Part shown: one piece after another, positions 37,654 to 46,136 of the stretch
Layout: each line of letters begins with the position of its first letter
Position numbering within the stretch: position 1 is the stretch's first letter
Origin: Natronoflexus pectinivorans
GTDB lineage: Bacteria > Bacteroidota > Bacteroidia > Bacteroidales > Marinilabiliaceae
Length of the DNA stretch: 64,000 nucleotides
NCBI RefSeq assembly: GCF_004345615.1
Contig: NZ_SLWK01000001.1
Coordinates: forward strand, 744,001 to 808,000
Direction of reading: 5' to 3'
Made by a program: the position numbers and the translations under genes
The notes under the pieces: model-generated
What the model was told of the DNA's origin: nothing
Seen by the model: only the letters and a program-made list of their open reading frames with translations
Database searches by the model: none

Positions 37654-38550
37654 ATGATGGATTTAAATGAATTGGATATGCTTCCGTTGTTTGCTGAGTT
37701 CAACGAAGATTTTAAAGCTCTACCGGACTTTAAAACGAATTTAGTAGTACCGTCAGAGGTAACCGTTGAAAACTTAAAGGATATATTTAGTTGTATTGAT
37801 TTAACAAGCCTAAATACAACTGATAGTAGTAATGATATCGATGAATTGTGCAACAAAGTTGCACAGTTCAAATCCAGTTTCCCCGATATGCCGGATGTTG
37901 CAGCTGTATGTGTTTATCCTGTATTTGCTTCTGTATTGGCAACGCGTTTAAAAAACATGAAAGTTAATCGCGCAGTAGTATCTGCTTGTTTTCCATCATC
38001 ACAAACATTTTTAGATATCAAGAAGGAGGAGACCAAAAAAGCAATTTTCTTCGGTGCCAACGAAATTGATATTGTTATGTCAGTAGGAGAGTTCCTCGAA
38101 GGCAATTATGAATTTGTGGGTAATGAAATTTTTGAAATAAAGCAGGAGATGGGTGATGCACATCTTAAAGTTATTCTCGAAACAGGTGCATTACCCGATA
38201 GAGTATCAATTTGGAAAGCATCTTTAATTGCCATGGAGGCTGGTGCAGACTTTATCAAAACTTCCACCGGTAAAATGAGTCCTGCTGCAACGCCTGAAGC
38301 TGCTTGGGTGATGACGCATGCCATTAAAGCTTTCCATAAGAAGAGAGGTAAGATGATTGGTTTTAAACCTGCCGGCGGCATTGCTTCTGTTGATGATGCG
38401 TTGCTTTACCACGATATTCAATTAAACGTATTGGGTAAAAACTGGGTAAACAACAACTTGTTTAGGATAGGAGCAAGCCGATTGGCCAATGAATTAATCA
38501 TTGCAATTAAGAGAGCCGAAGGGTTACCTGAGCCTATAAAATATTTCTAA
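37654..38550 (+). CDS. deoC: Deoxyribose-phosphate aldolase
   Basis: 298 residues, a TIM-barrel DeoC of the longer type. The Schiff-base lysine is in DFIKTSTGK (about 204-212). Also visible are NEIDIVMSVGEFLEG, LKVILETGAL and GFKPAGGI with the second active-site lysine. It splits deoxyribose 5-phosphate into glyceraldehyde 3-phosphate and acetaldehyde. ATG 37657 is an equally possible start. Confidence 0.95.
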   Translation: MMDLNELDMLPLFAEFNEDFKALPDFKTNLVVPSEVTVENLKDIFSCIDLTSLNTTDSSNDIDELCNKVAQFKSSFPDMPDVAAVCVYPVFASVLATRLKNMKVNRAVVSACFPSSQTFLDIKKEETKKAIFFGANEIDIVMSVGEFLEGNYEFVGNEIFEIKQEMGDAHLKVILETGALPDRVSIWKASLIAMEAGADFIKTSTGKMSPAATPEAAWVMTHAIKAFHKKRGKMIGFKPAGGIASVDDALLYHDIQLNVLGKNWVNNNLFRIGASRLANELIIAIKRAEGLPEPIKYF

Positions 38551-39030
38551 GCCTGCTTTATTCATAAGTTTTCGTGATGAGATGCTTAAATCCCAATAAC
38601 TATGATCAACCGCAAAGAAAATTGATGAGGGGAATAATAAATTATGTTCAAGTCAATTTTATTGAGGGCGTCCAGATTTAGAAGGTAGTTGAGCATCGTA
38701 ATAGACAATTTATGAATAATGCAGGTAAGATCATTTTGTGCACACCAAAGATCATTTTGTGTTAATTTAACTTAGATATAAAATTTAGATTTTAACAAAG
38801 AATGCTTTTATTTACTGTTTCATTCGCATAGTCGTTGTTTTCAGAATTCAGATTGAATTCATCAGAGTGCCATTTTCTTATGAATTGAGCTTTTCTTAAT
38901 GGCTCCTTCCATGTAGTTTTCATTCATTCAAAAGTACAAATGACAATACCATACGAGCCTCTATAAAATACATCAGGAAACACTAATAATATAATCATAT
39001 TCTTTATCATATTTATTAAAACACTCTTTT
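38551..39030. other. 480-bp gap between deoC and the GH43-like gene
   Basis: No convincing gene, tRNA or strong terminator was found. It is AT-rich. The one structured element is the 14-bp direct repeat listed at 38727-38761. The promoter of the GH43-like gene should lie here, but no clear TAnnTTTG box was seen. Confidence 0.6.
38727..38761 (+). repeat. 14-bp direct repeat with 21-bp period
   Basis: AAGATCATTTTGTG occurs at 38727-38740 and again at 38748-38761. A 21-bp spacing is two helical turns, so a regulator could bind both copies on one face. It lies 270 bp before the GH43-like gene. Confidence 0.5.
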
Positions 39031-39981
39031 ATGAAATTATTTATTATTTTCCTTGCACTGGCCAGCTTTTCGTTGTTTGGTTGTAGCAATCAGGAAACTG
39101 AAGACTATGTTTATCTATTTAGTTATTTTAAAGGAGATAGTAGAGACGGACTTCATCTGGCGTGGAGTGAAGACGGATTAACATGGAAAGAACTTAATGG
39201 TGGTAACTCTTTTCTGAAACCAAACGCCGGCCGTGATAAATTAATGAGAGATCCCTGCATTATAAAAGGAGCAGACGGATTATTTCATATGGTTTGGACT
39301 GTAAGTTGGGCCGAGAGAGGTATTGGTTATGCCAATTCTCCTGATTTACTTAACTGGTCGGAGCAAAAATATATTCCTGTTATGGAGCATGAAGAAAATG
39401 CAAGAAACTGTTGGGCTCCGGAGATCACTTATTGTGAGAAGAAGGGAATATATATGATTTATTGGGCTACTACCATAGAAGGTGCTTTTCCAGAAACTTG
39501 GGTGCCTGAAGATGACGGATTAAACCATCGCATGTACTACGTAACAACGCGTGATTTTAAAGAATTCAGCGACACTAAAATTCTTTATGAACCAGGATTT
39601 AATGTTATTGATTCTCATATTGTTCCTTTTGAAGGCGAGTTTATTATGTTTTTAAAGGATGAAACACGAACACCCCCTGCAAAGAGCCTGCATGTTGCTA
39701 GATCTGGAAATCTTACCGGACCATTCTCCCAACCTGGAGATGTGATTCATGGTAATTACTGGGCAGAAGGACCAACTTCTCTTTACATTGATGGGAATTG
39801 GATAGTTTATTTTGATATCTATCGCGACAGACGCATGGGAGCAGTTACTTCTAACGATTTAGAAAACTGGACAGAGATAACAGACCAAGTTACCTTTCCT
39901 CCTGGTACAAGACACGGCACAGCACTTAAAGTTAAAAGAAGTGTGTTAGATAATATTATCGCAAGTACTTCGGTAGATTAA
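39031..39981 (+). CDS. Glycoside hydrolase family 43-like lipoprotein
   Basis: 316 residues. A signal peptide ends in the lipobox LFGCSNQE (Cys about 18). The mature part looks like a five-bladed GH43-type beta-propeller: MRDPCIIKGADGLFHMVWTV holds the expected early Asp, NCWAPEITY the blade-2 motif, DSHIVPFEGEFIMFLKDE a later acidic block, and YWAEGPTSLYIDG the blade-4 Glu. It would cleave arabinose- or xylose-type sugars at the cell surface. No other carbohydrate genes lie nearby, so it is an orphan rather than part of a PUL. Confidence 0.8.
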   Translation: MKLFIIFLALASFSLFGCSNQETEDYVYLFSYFKGDSRDGLHLAWSEDGLTWKELNGGNSFLKPNAGRDKLMRDPCIIKGADGLFHMVWTVSWAERGIGYANSPDLLNWSEQKYIPVMEHEENARNCWAPEITYCEKKGIYMIYWATTIEGAFPETWVPEDDGLNHRMYYVTTRDFKEFSDTKILYEPGFNVIDSHIVPFEGEFIMFLKDETRTPPAKSLHVARSGNLTGPFSQPGDVIHGNYWAEGPTSLYIDGNWIVYFDIYRDRRMGAVTSNDLENWTEITDQVTFPPGTRHGTALKVKRSVLDNIIASTSVD

Positions 39982-40002
39982 TGAATCGCGTAATTTTGAA
40001 GA

Positions 40003-40039
40003 AGGCAGCCGTAAAATAAATTTACGACTGCCTTTTTTT
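40003..40039. terminator. Terminator after the GH43-like gene
   Basis: A long hairpin joins AGGCAGCCGTAAA (40003-40015) to TTTACGACTGCCT (40021-40033), with one mismatched pair, followed by a run of T. It ends the + strand gene and may also serve the convergent polyprenyl synthase gene. Confidence 0.85.
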
Positions 40040-41013
40040 TATATTTTGCGAGTTGTGGTAAAATGAACCATTTCTTCAAGGGCATTACGTGTTTCGCAAA
40101 CCGGATAGGTATGTAGTATTTCAAGGGCTTTATCCCTATATTCACTCATCTTTTGTCTGGAGTACTCTATTCCGCCTTTCTCTTTTACCATCTGCATGAT
40201 TGGAGCAATTTTTTTCTCCTTTTTATGATCTTTTTTAATGGTGCGAAGAATTTTTTTCTTCTCACCATTTTCCATTTTGCCTAGGACATGAAGTAACGGA
40301 AGTGTGATTTTTTTCTCTTTAAGATCATTACCTGTAGGTTTTCCGGCCAGGTTGGTTTTTTCATAATCTAAAAGGTCGTCTCTGATTTGAAACGCCATAC
40401 CGAGGTATGTCCCAAATTTGTACATTTTCTCAACATGCTCCTCGTCGGCGTTTACGGAGTAAGCGCCCGCTTTGGTACATGCAGCAATAAGTGTGGCTGT
40501 CTTTTTTCGAATCACCTCGTAATATTCCTCTTCGGTAATGTTTAACTGTCGCGATTTTTCGATCTGTAGAAGTTCTCCTTCACTCATCTCTTTTACTGCA
40601 TCAGAAACCACTTCAAGAACACCTATTTGTTTGGTCTTCAGTGCACTGATCAAACCTACTGATAAGAAGTAATCACCCACCAAAACGGCGATCTTGGAAC
40701 GCCAGAGTGCGTTTATCGAAAAGAATCCACGTCTTTGATAAGTTTCATCAACCACATCATCATGAATCAGCGTTGCCGTGTGTAAAAGTTCAATTAGTCC
40801 GGCTGCGGTAAAACTTGCATCGGTTATTTGCCCATTAAGTTTTGCAGACAAAAACACCAGCATGGGACGCATCTGTTTGCCCTTACGGCGCAGAATATAG
40901 TTGGTGATGATGTTTAATAACGGTATTTTTGAGTTCAGCTGGGTTTTGAAGTAGGGTTCAAAATCCTGCATCTCTTTCTTTATAGGGGCTTTTATCCTTG
41001 ATGAAACACTCAT
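40039..41013 (-). CDS. Polyprenyl diphosphate synthase
   Basis: 324 residues of the trans-isoprenyl diphosphate synthase family. The first Asp-rich motif is LIHDDVVDE (about 79-87) and the second QIRDDLLDYE (about 207-216). RGKQMRPMLV near the start and the GDYFLSVGL block also fit. It extends allylic diphosphates with IPP to make the side chain of menaquinone (octaprenyl or heptaprenyl). Chain length cannot be fixed from sequence alone. Confidence 0.92.
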   Translation of the reverse strand: MSVSSRIKAPIKKEMQDFEPYFKTQLNSKIPLLNIITNYILRRKGKQMRPMLVFLSAKLNGQITDASFTAAGLIELLHTATLIHDDVVDETYQRRGFFSINALWRSKIAVLVGDYFLSVGLISALKTKQIGVLEVVSDAVKEMSEGELLQIEKSRQLNITEEEYYEVIRKKTATLIAACTKAGAYSVNADEEHVEKMYKFGTYLGMAFQIRDDLLDYEKTNLAGKPTGNDLKEKKITLPLLHVLGKMENGEKKKILRTIKKDHKKEKKIAPIMQMVKEKGGIEYSRQKMSEYRDKALEILHTYPVCETRNALEEMVHFTTTRKI

Positions 41014-41187
41014 TACTTCTCAATATATTTTGTTCAAAAATAAGAAATTGTACCATACTTATTTCTTAAATTTTGTTTTTATTATTTGTTAACGATTCTC
41101 TTTTTGAAATACATGCATTTATATAAATATTTTAAGAGGTTGCATATTTAATATGTAATTTCTTCATATATTTGTATTCCTAAATGT

Positions 41188-41210
41188 AACAACAATTTAC
41201 AATTGTTGTT
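41188..41210. repeat. Inverted repeat upstream of the ArsR gene
   Basis: AACAACAATT (41188-41197) and AATTGTTGTT (41201-41210) are exact inverted copies around a 3-bp centre. It lies in the 280-bp divergent gap between the polyprenyl synthase and arsR-type genes, and could be an operator or hairpin. Confidence 0.5.
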
Positions 41211-41255
41211 GCATTCCTATTAAAGATTTAAGATAAATATCAGTACCATAACAAA

Positions 41256-41277
41256 ATACGATGCCTATACATCGTAT
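41256..41277. promoter_or_regulatory. Candidate operator of the ArsR-family regulator
   Basis: ATACGATG (41256-41263) and CATCGTAT (41270-41277) are perfect 8-bp arms around a 6-bp centre, ending 16 bp before the ATG of the ArsR-family gene. The size and position suit self-repression by a winged-helix dimer. Confidence 0.55.
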
Positions 41278-41293
41278 GTAAAAGCATAGAACA

Positions 41294-41593
41294 ATGAAAA
41301 TTAAAGATCTGGATCCCCAAATATTGGAAAAAGCAGCCAGTATGCTTAAAGCCATCGCGCATCCAATGCGTATAGCCATTCTATCACACCTCGAGGATGG
41401 AAAAAGATTAACCGTTACTGAAATCCATCAACTTCTGAATATTGAACAAAGTACCACATCACACCATCTTGGAATATTAAAAGATAAAGGGGTGCTCGCA
41501 TCACAAAGGGATGGAAAGAATACTTTCTATTTTCTTAAACACGAAAGTTTAAGAAATATTATTGATTGTGTAAGTAAGTGCTCTGCCAGTTAA
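41294..41593 (+). CDS. ArsR-family winged-helix regulator
   Basis: 99 residues. The ArsR helix-turn-helix is clear: AHPMRIAILSHLEDG, then TVTEIHQLLNIEQSTTSHHLGILKDKGVL, with a wing SQRDGKNTFYFL. The C-terminus has two cysteines (IIDCVSKCSAS), a possible metal or thiol site, but no classic ELCVCDL motif. It may sense redox or metal. The inverted repeat just upstream is a likely binding site. No transporter or resistance gene is adjacent. Confidence 0.9.
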   Translation: MKIKDLDPQILEKAASMLKAIAHPMRIAILSHLEDGKRLTVTEIHQLLNIEQSTTSHHLGILKDKGVLASQRDGKNTFYFLKHESLRNIIDCVSKCSAS

Positions 41594-41758
41594 TTATTAA
41601 CAAATATTATTTAAAGTGTTTGTTTATTTTTTTTTTGCCTAATTAATTAGACATATAAAAACTTACGCATTTACTATTTAATCAACTGATAATAAGAAGA
41701 TTATTTGCATCTAATATCTAATAATCTAAAAGTCTAACGATCTTTTCTTAAAGTAGAG

Positions 41759-42205
41759 ATGGCAAAAATTAGATTAACCAAAGAGTTTCGTTTTGAGATG
41801 GCACATGCTCTTTGGAACTATGATGGATTGTGTAGAAACATTCACGGACATTCATACATCCTTCAGGTGACGGTAATTGGTGAACCAATTTCCGATGATG
41901 AGAATCCAAAATTGGGAATGGTAATGGATTTTGGCGACCTAAAAGCCATTGTAAACCGTGAAATTGTTAAGGATCTTGATCATTCAATTGTTGTGAGTAA
42001 TAAGGTTTCTCCGGAAATCATCAAACAGATGGGGCAGATGGGCGAACGGCATTTTATGGTTGATTATCAGCCAACATGCGAAAACATGCTCATTGATTTT
42101 GCTCAACGACTAAAAAATGCCCTTCCAAAAGAAGTAAGCCTTTTCAGTCTGAAACTTCACGAAACAGCAAACTCTTTTGCTGAATGGTACGCTGAGGATA
42201 ATTGA
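41759..42205 (+). CDS. queD: 6-carboxytetrahydropterin synthase (QueD/PTPS family)
   Basis: 148 residues of the 6-pyruvoyltetrahydropterin synthase fold. The zinc histidines are in FEMAHAL and IHGHSY, the catalytic Cys is in DGLCRNIHGH (about 24-33), and LDHSIVV and the late Glu region (LKLHETANS) complete the active site. QueD makes the 6-carboxy-tetrahydropterin precursor of queuosine. queC and queE are not in the window, so a different pterin role is possible. Confidence 0.88.
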   Translation: MAKIRLTKEFRFEMAHALWNYDGLCRNIHGHSYILQVTVIGEPISDDENPKLGMVMDFGDLKAIVNREIVKDLDHSIVVSNKVSPEIIKQMGQMGERHFMVDYQPTCENMLIDFAQRLKNALPKEVSLFSLKLHETANSFAEWYAEDN

Positions 42206-42307
42206 TTGAACTATTTGCATACAATTACTGTATGAATTTAATCAGGTTCCGGTATTGACTTCTGGTTTTTCTAAGAATAATTTTACTTCGTTATTAAACG
42301 AAGTAAA

Positions 42308-42829
42308 ATGAAAACAGCCAAAGTCATCCATACTATCTCAATGCTTAAACTTTGGAGTTTGTCACTGCTGTTCCTGATATTTTCCGCTTGTTCCAGCGAC
42401 GGGGACAAAGATGAGGATATCTATTTTATCCGCTTCAATGCTGATGGGACAAAAGTCGAATTCACCAATCAGCTTATTCTTACGGCAGGTTTTGGACAAT
42501 CTGCGGAATTCCACACCGCAACCATTTCTGGAGCAAATGATGCAACAACCAATGTAGGATTACAAATTTACCATGATTCCCCAATAACTGAAGGAATTTA
42601 TAGTGGGTATGGTGTTACTGATGGTGTTGTTACCGGAGTCATCATTCACTATTCGACACCAACGGGGATCTTGTATAGCTCTGGTGGCGTTGATGTAAAT
42701 GCACAAGTTGAAATCACCGGTTTATCGCAATCTGTCGTGACCGGGACATTTAGCGGTGTGTTAAAAGCAGATGAACAAAGCGATTTAATTGTGACAAATG
42801 GAGAATTCAGAGTTAGACGTATAAATTGA
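42308..42829 (+). CDS. Small hypothetical lipoprotein
   Basis: 173 residues with a lipobox (FSACSSDGDKDED, Cys about 28) followed by acidic residues, as often seen for surface-exposed lipoproteins in Bacteroidota. The rest is beta-rich (VEFTNQLILTAGFGQSAEF and later strands) with no recognised family. It stands alone, 102 bp after queD. Confidence 0.7.
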   Translation: MKTAKVIHTISMLKLWSLSLLFLIFSACSSDGDKDEDIYFIRFNADGTKVEFTNQLILTAGFGQSAEFHTATISGANDATTNVGLQIYHDSPITEGIYSGYGVTDGVVTGVIIHYSTPTGILYSSGGVDVNAQVEITGLSQSVVTGTFSGVLKADEQSDLIVTNGEFRVRRIN

Positions 42830-42961
42830 AAAGTTCAGAAGTCCCGTTCTGACCTTTCTCTAACTATTGAGTTTTTATTCTAATCCTTTTTAAAGCAATT
42901 CTTCTACCATCCAAACATTTTCATGTAAACCTGCGTTTAATAAATTATATTTGAACGCATC

Positions 42962-44380
42962 ATGAAAATTCTACTCACAGGTGCCAATGGATACATTGGG
43001 AAAAGATTGTTGCCTTTGTTGCTCAGCAAGGGACACCATGTATACTGTTGCGTGCGTGATCCTGATCGATTTGCTGTTGACAACTACCCTAAGGAACAAT
43101 TAGACGTTTTAAAAATAGATTTCCTTGATGCGGAATCTCTTAAGGCCATTCCGGAGGATATTGATGTAGCTTATTATTTGATTCATTCTCTGTCTGCATC
43201 AACAAAAAATTTTGATGAACTCGAAAAAATTGCGGCACGCAATTTTTCTAATCAAATGCTGCTCACATCGGTAAAACAGGTTATCTACTTAAGTGGCATT
43301 GCAAATCAGGATAAACTGTCTCGTCATTTGGCATCCCGCAAGGAGGTTGAAGAGATTCTGCAAAAAGGTTCCTGGTATCTTACTACCCTTCGGGCAGGAA
43401 TTGTTATTGGTTCCGGAAGTGCTTCCTTTGAAATAATGCGAGATTTGGTTGAAAAATTGCCGGTGATGATTGCCCCGCGATGGTTAAGCACCAAATCACA
43501 ACCCATTGCCATGCAAAATGTTATGGAATATCTGATGGGGGTTTTGGCAAAAGAGAAAACTTATGATCAAACCTTTGACATTGGAGGCCCCGATGTTCTA
43601 ACCTACAAAGAGATGCTGTTACAATATGCCTCTGCCAAAGGACTTCGCCGATGGATCTATTCTGTTCCTGTCATGTCACCCCGATTGTCATCTTATTGGC
43701 TCTATTTTATCACTTCCACATCGTACAAGTTAGCAGTGAATCTTGTTAACAGCATGAAAATTGATGTAGTTTGTCGTGCTCATCAATTGGATGAAAACCT
43801 AAATATTTCTCTTATCTCATATAAAGATGCCGTGAAGTTGGCCATCAAAGAAGTTGATAATGATCGAGTTACCTCCAGTTGGATCGATGCCCTGTCAGGC
43901 AATGCACTTCAACCCGGCATTTCCCGATTGAAGGCAATTCCGGAAGATGGATGCCTGAGAGTGCGCCACATCAGAAGGATTGATGATCCGGATCGTGTGT
44001 GGGATAAAGTTATGCGCATTGGTGGATCAACAGGTTGGTACTTTGCCACAAGGTTATGGGCGTTCCGTGGTTTTATCGATAAAATGGTGGGCGGAGTTGG
44101 TTTGCGACGTGGACGTAAAAACCAATATGAACTTAAGCCCGGAGAAACTCTGGATTTTTGGCGAGTAGTGGATGTAAACCATAATACAAAGCGTCTTCTT
44201 CTTTATGCCGAAATGAAATTGCCGGGGGATGCATGGCTGGAGTTTAAAATTAATGGAAATGAAATTAGCCAAACTGCTATTTACAAACCCAAAGGCATTA
44301 TGGGCAATCTTTACTGGTATATGATATATCCGTTTCACGATTGGATTTTTAGAGGCATGGTCAGGAATATTGCGAAATGA
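42962..44380 (+). CDS. NAD(P)-binding SDR-type protein with DUF2867 domain
   Basis: 472 residues. The N-terminal Rossmann fold starts with LLTGANGYIGKRLLPLLLSKGHHVYC (about 3-28, in pieces), the atypical short-chain dehydrogenase form. The C-terminal part (about 300-470) matches DUF2867, including RVWDKVMRIGGSTGWYFATRLW and LDFWRVVDVN. Proteins of this two-part type are often called nucleoside-diphosphate-sugar epimerases, but the substrate is unknown. A TATATTTG lies just 6 bp before the ATG. Confidence 0.82.
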   Translation: MKILLTGANGYIGKRLLPLLLSKGHHVYCCVRDPDRFAVDNYPKEQLDVLKIDFLDAESLKAIPEDIDVAYYLIHSLSASTKNFDELEKIAARNFSNQMLLTSVKQVIYLSGIANQDKLSRHLASRKEVEEILQKGSWYLTTLRAGIVIGSGSASFEIMRDLVEKLPVMIAPRWLSTKSQPIAMQNVMEYLMGVLAKEKTYDQTFDIGGPDVLTYKEMLLQYASAKGLRRWIYSVPVMSPRLSSYWLYFITSTSYKLAVNLVNSMKIDVVCRAHQLDENLNISLISYKDAVKLAIKEVDNDRVTSSWIDALSGNALQPGISRLKAIPEDGCLRVRHIRRIDDPDRVWDKVMRIGGSTGWYFATRLWAFRGFIDKMVGGVGLRRGRKNQYELKPGETLDFWRVVDVNHNTKRLLLYAEMKLPGDAWLEFKINGNEISQTAIYKPKGIMGNLYWYMIYPFHDWIFRGMVRNIAK

Positions 44381-44563
44381 TACCAACATTTAATTCCTTA
44401 GAATTTAATGTGTAATACTTATTGTTTATCTTTATTAAGCCATCAAAGTTTTTATAAAATAGATTTTGAAGAAAAGTTTTCCCCATGTAAATAGACAGTT
44501 ACTAAATATATCATCGGCATTTAGTCTGTATTCTGCATGTCCACAATTTTAATTTTTGACAAT

Positions 44564-46006
44564 ATGAAGCGGAAGCATTTTCTCATAACATATTTTTTTC
44601 TGTCTCTGATTTTATTATCCAGTGCGCAACAGAATGAATTCATCTATGCCACTGTCTCTCCCCATGACGCTGAATTACTTAAAACAAAGTTCCCCTCAGA
44701 AGTTGAGATACTTGGGTCAAATCACATTCACACAGCTCTGTATATTTCTGAAGCGGCCCTTTTACATCTAAAGGAAATCAGGCAAACACCCGGTCCGGGT
44801 TACGTTTTTCGGCAGAGTCGTGAAGCTGCTTTGGCAGCCATTCATGAATGGCCATTAAAGACCACCTCAATCTATGAATTTTCAATAAACCAGCAGGATA
44901 TTGTAAATTTGGCCATTGAATTGGTTGACCCCATCAACATTGAAGAGCACATCATATTGCTTGAAAACTATGGAACCCGATTTCACACCAAAGAGAGTGC
45001 CACACAATCGGCCATTGATTTAAGAGAAATGTGGGAGGATTTGGCATCCACTACCGGCAGGGATGATATCAAAGTGGAACTGTTTGAACACACATCCTCA
45101 CCAATGCCTTCTGTCATCATGTCCGTGCCCGGTTTGGATGAACCTGATGAGATTGTTATTATTGGTGCTCATCTGGATTCTACGGTGCCACCAAACAATG
45201 GGCTTGCACCTGGAGCCGATGATAATGCATCCGGGGTGGCCACCATTACCGAAGTTGCAAGAATTTTGTTTGAGATTAATTTTGTGCCTGCCAAAACCAT
45301 CGAGTTCATGGCGTATTCTGCCGAAGAGGTTGGGCTGATAGGTTCCGCTGAAATCGTTTCCTATTACCGTGAGAAAGATAAAAACGTCATCGCCTACGTA
45401 AATTTTGATATGACCAATTATAAGGGCTCAGCAAAAGATGTCTATCTAATGACCGATTCCTATAACAGTTCTAATCTCAATGATTTTTTGATGGAGCTAA
45501 TGGACTATTATAATTCAAGCGGCAACCATCAATTTGAATATTCAACAACCATATGTAATTATGGTTGTTCAGATAATTACAGTTGGGCAGAAGCCGGTTA
45601 TGAAGCAGCCTTCCCCTTTGAAGCCAAACTGAATGAAAGTAACCCAAACATCCACACGATTTATGACACCTACAGTTTTATGGGCAACTCTTTACATGCT
45701 GCCAAATTTGCAAAATTGGGGTTGCAATTTATGATTGAAGCATCTAAAAGTAGTACTTCGAATATACCTGATACTAAAAAGTCAATCATCACCATTTATA
45801 CCAAAAGCAATAAATTGCATTATTCAATTGATGCCCCATTCATCGAAACCATAAATATTTACAATCTCACAGGGCAGCTTGTTAAGTCCCGAAAAAACAA
45901 TGCCAATGTTGGAGTCATTTCCATCGAACAAGGAAAAGGCTTCTTTCTGGTGGAGTTTGTTTTACAGGATAAAGGCCGTATCAGTGAAAAGATAATTATT
46001 TATTAG
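44564..46006 (+). CDS. Secreted M28-family metallopeptidase with T9SS sorting domain
   Basis: 480 residues from ATG 44564 (MKRKHF). A signal peptide precedes a propeptide-like region. The M28 zinc-aminopeptidase core (about 190-405) includes GAHLDST, APGADDNASGVA, the catalytic EEVGLIGS, FDMTN, and a late His (NIHTIYDTY). The C-terminus (about 408-480) is a Por/T9SS sorting domain with short beta strands: INIYNLTGQLV, IEQGKGFFLVEFV and a final KIIIY. It should be secreted across the outer membrane by the type IX system and digest peptides outside. Confidence 0.9.
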   Translation: MKRKHFLITYFFLSLILLSSAQQNEFIYATVSPHDAELLKTKFPSEVEILGSNHIHTALYISEAALLHLKEIRQTPGPGYVFRQSREAALAAIHEWPLKTTSIYEFSINQQDIVNLAIELVDPINIEEHIILLENYGTRFHTKESATQSAIDLREMWEDLASTTGRDDIKVELFEHTSSPMPSVIMSVPGLDEPDEIVIIGAHLDSTVPPNNGLAPGADDNASGVATITEVARILFEINFVPAKTIEFMAYSAEEVGLIGSAEIVSYYREKDKNVIAYVNFDMTNYKGSAKDVYLMTDSYNSSNLNDFLMELMDYYNSSGNHQFEYSTTICNYGCSDNYSWAEAGYEAAFPFEAKLNESNPNIHTIYDTYSFMGNSLHAAKFAKLGLQFMIEASKSSTSNIPDTKKSIITIYTKSNKLHYSIDAPFIETINIYNLTGQLVKSRKNNANVGVISIEQGKGFFLVEFVLQDKGRISEKIIIY

Positions 46007-46136
46007 TGATTAACGGGTTGTTTTGAAATACTCATGAGACTGTTTATTTAGGTGATAAATTTCAAATATTACCTCTTCAAGAGCATTTATGTGCCATCTA
46101 ATTTCTAAATTTATCTTTTTATAAAAAGATAAATCC

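Noticed and set aside
42949-42956. TATATTTG as promoter of the DUF2867 protein gene
   Set aside because: It lies only 6 bp from the start codon, so the transcript would begin at or inside the gene, and no -33 element is visible.
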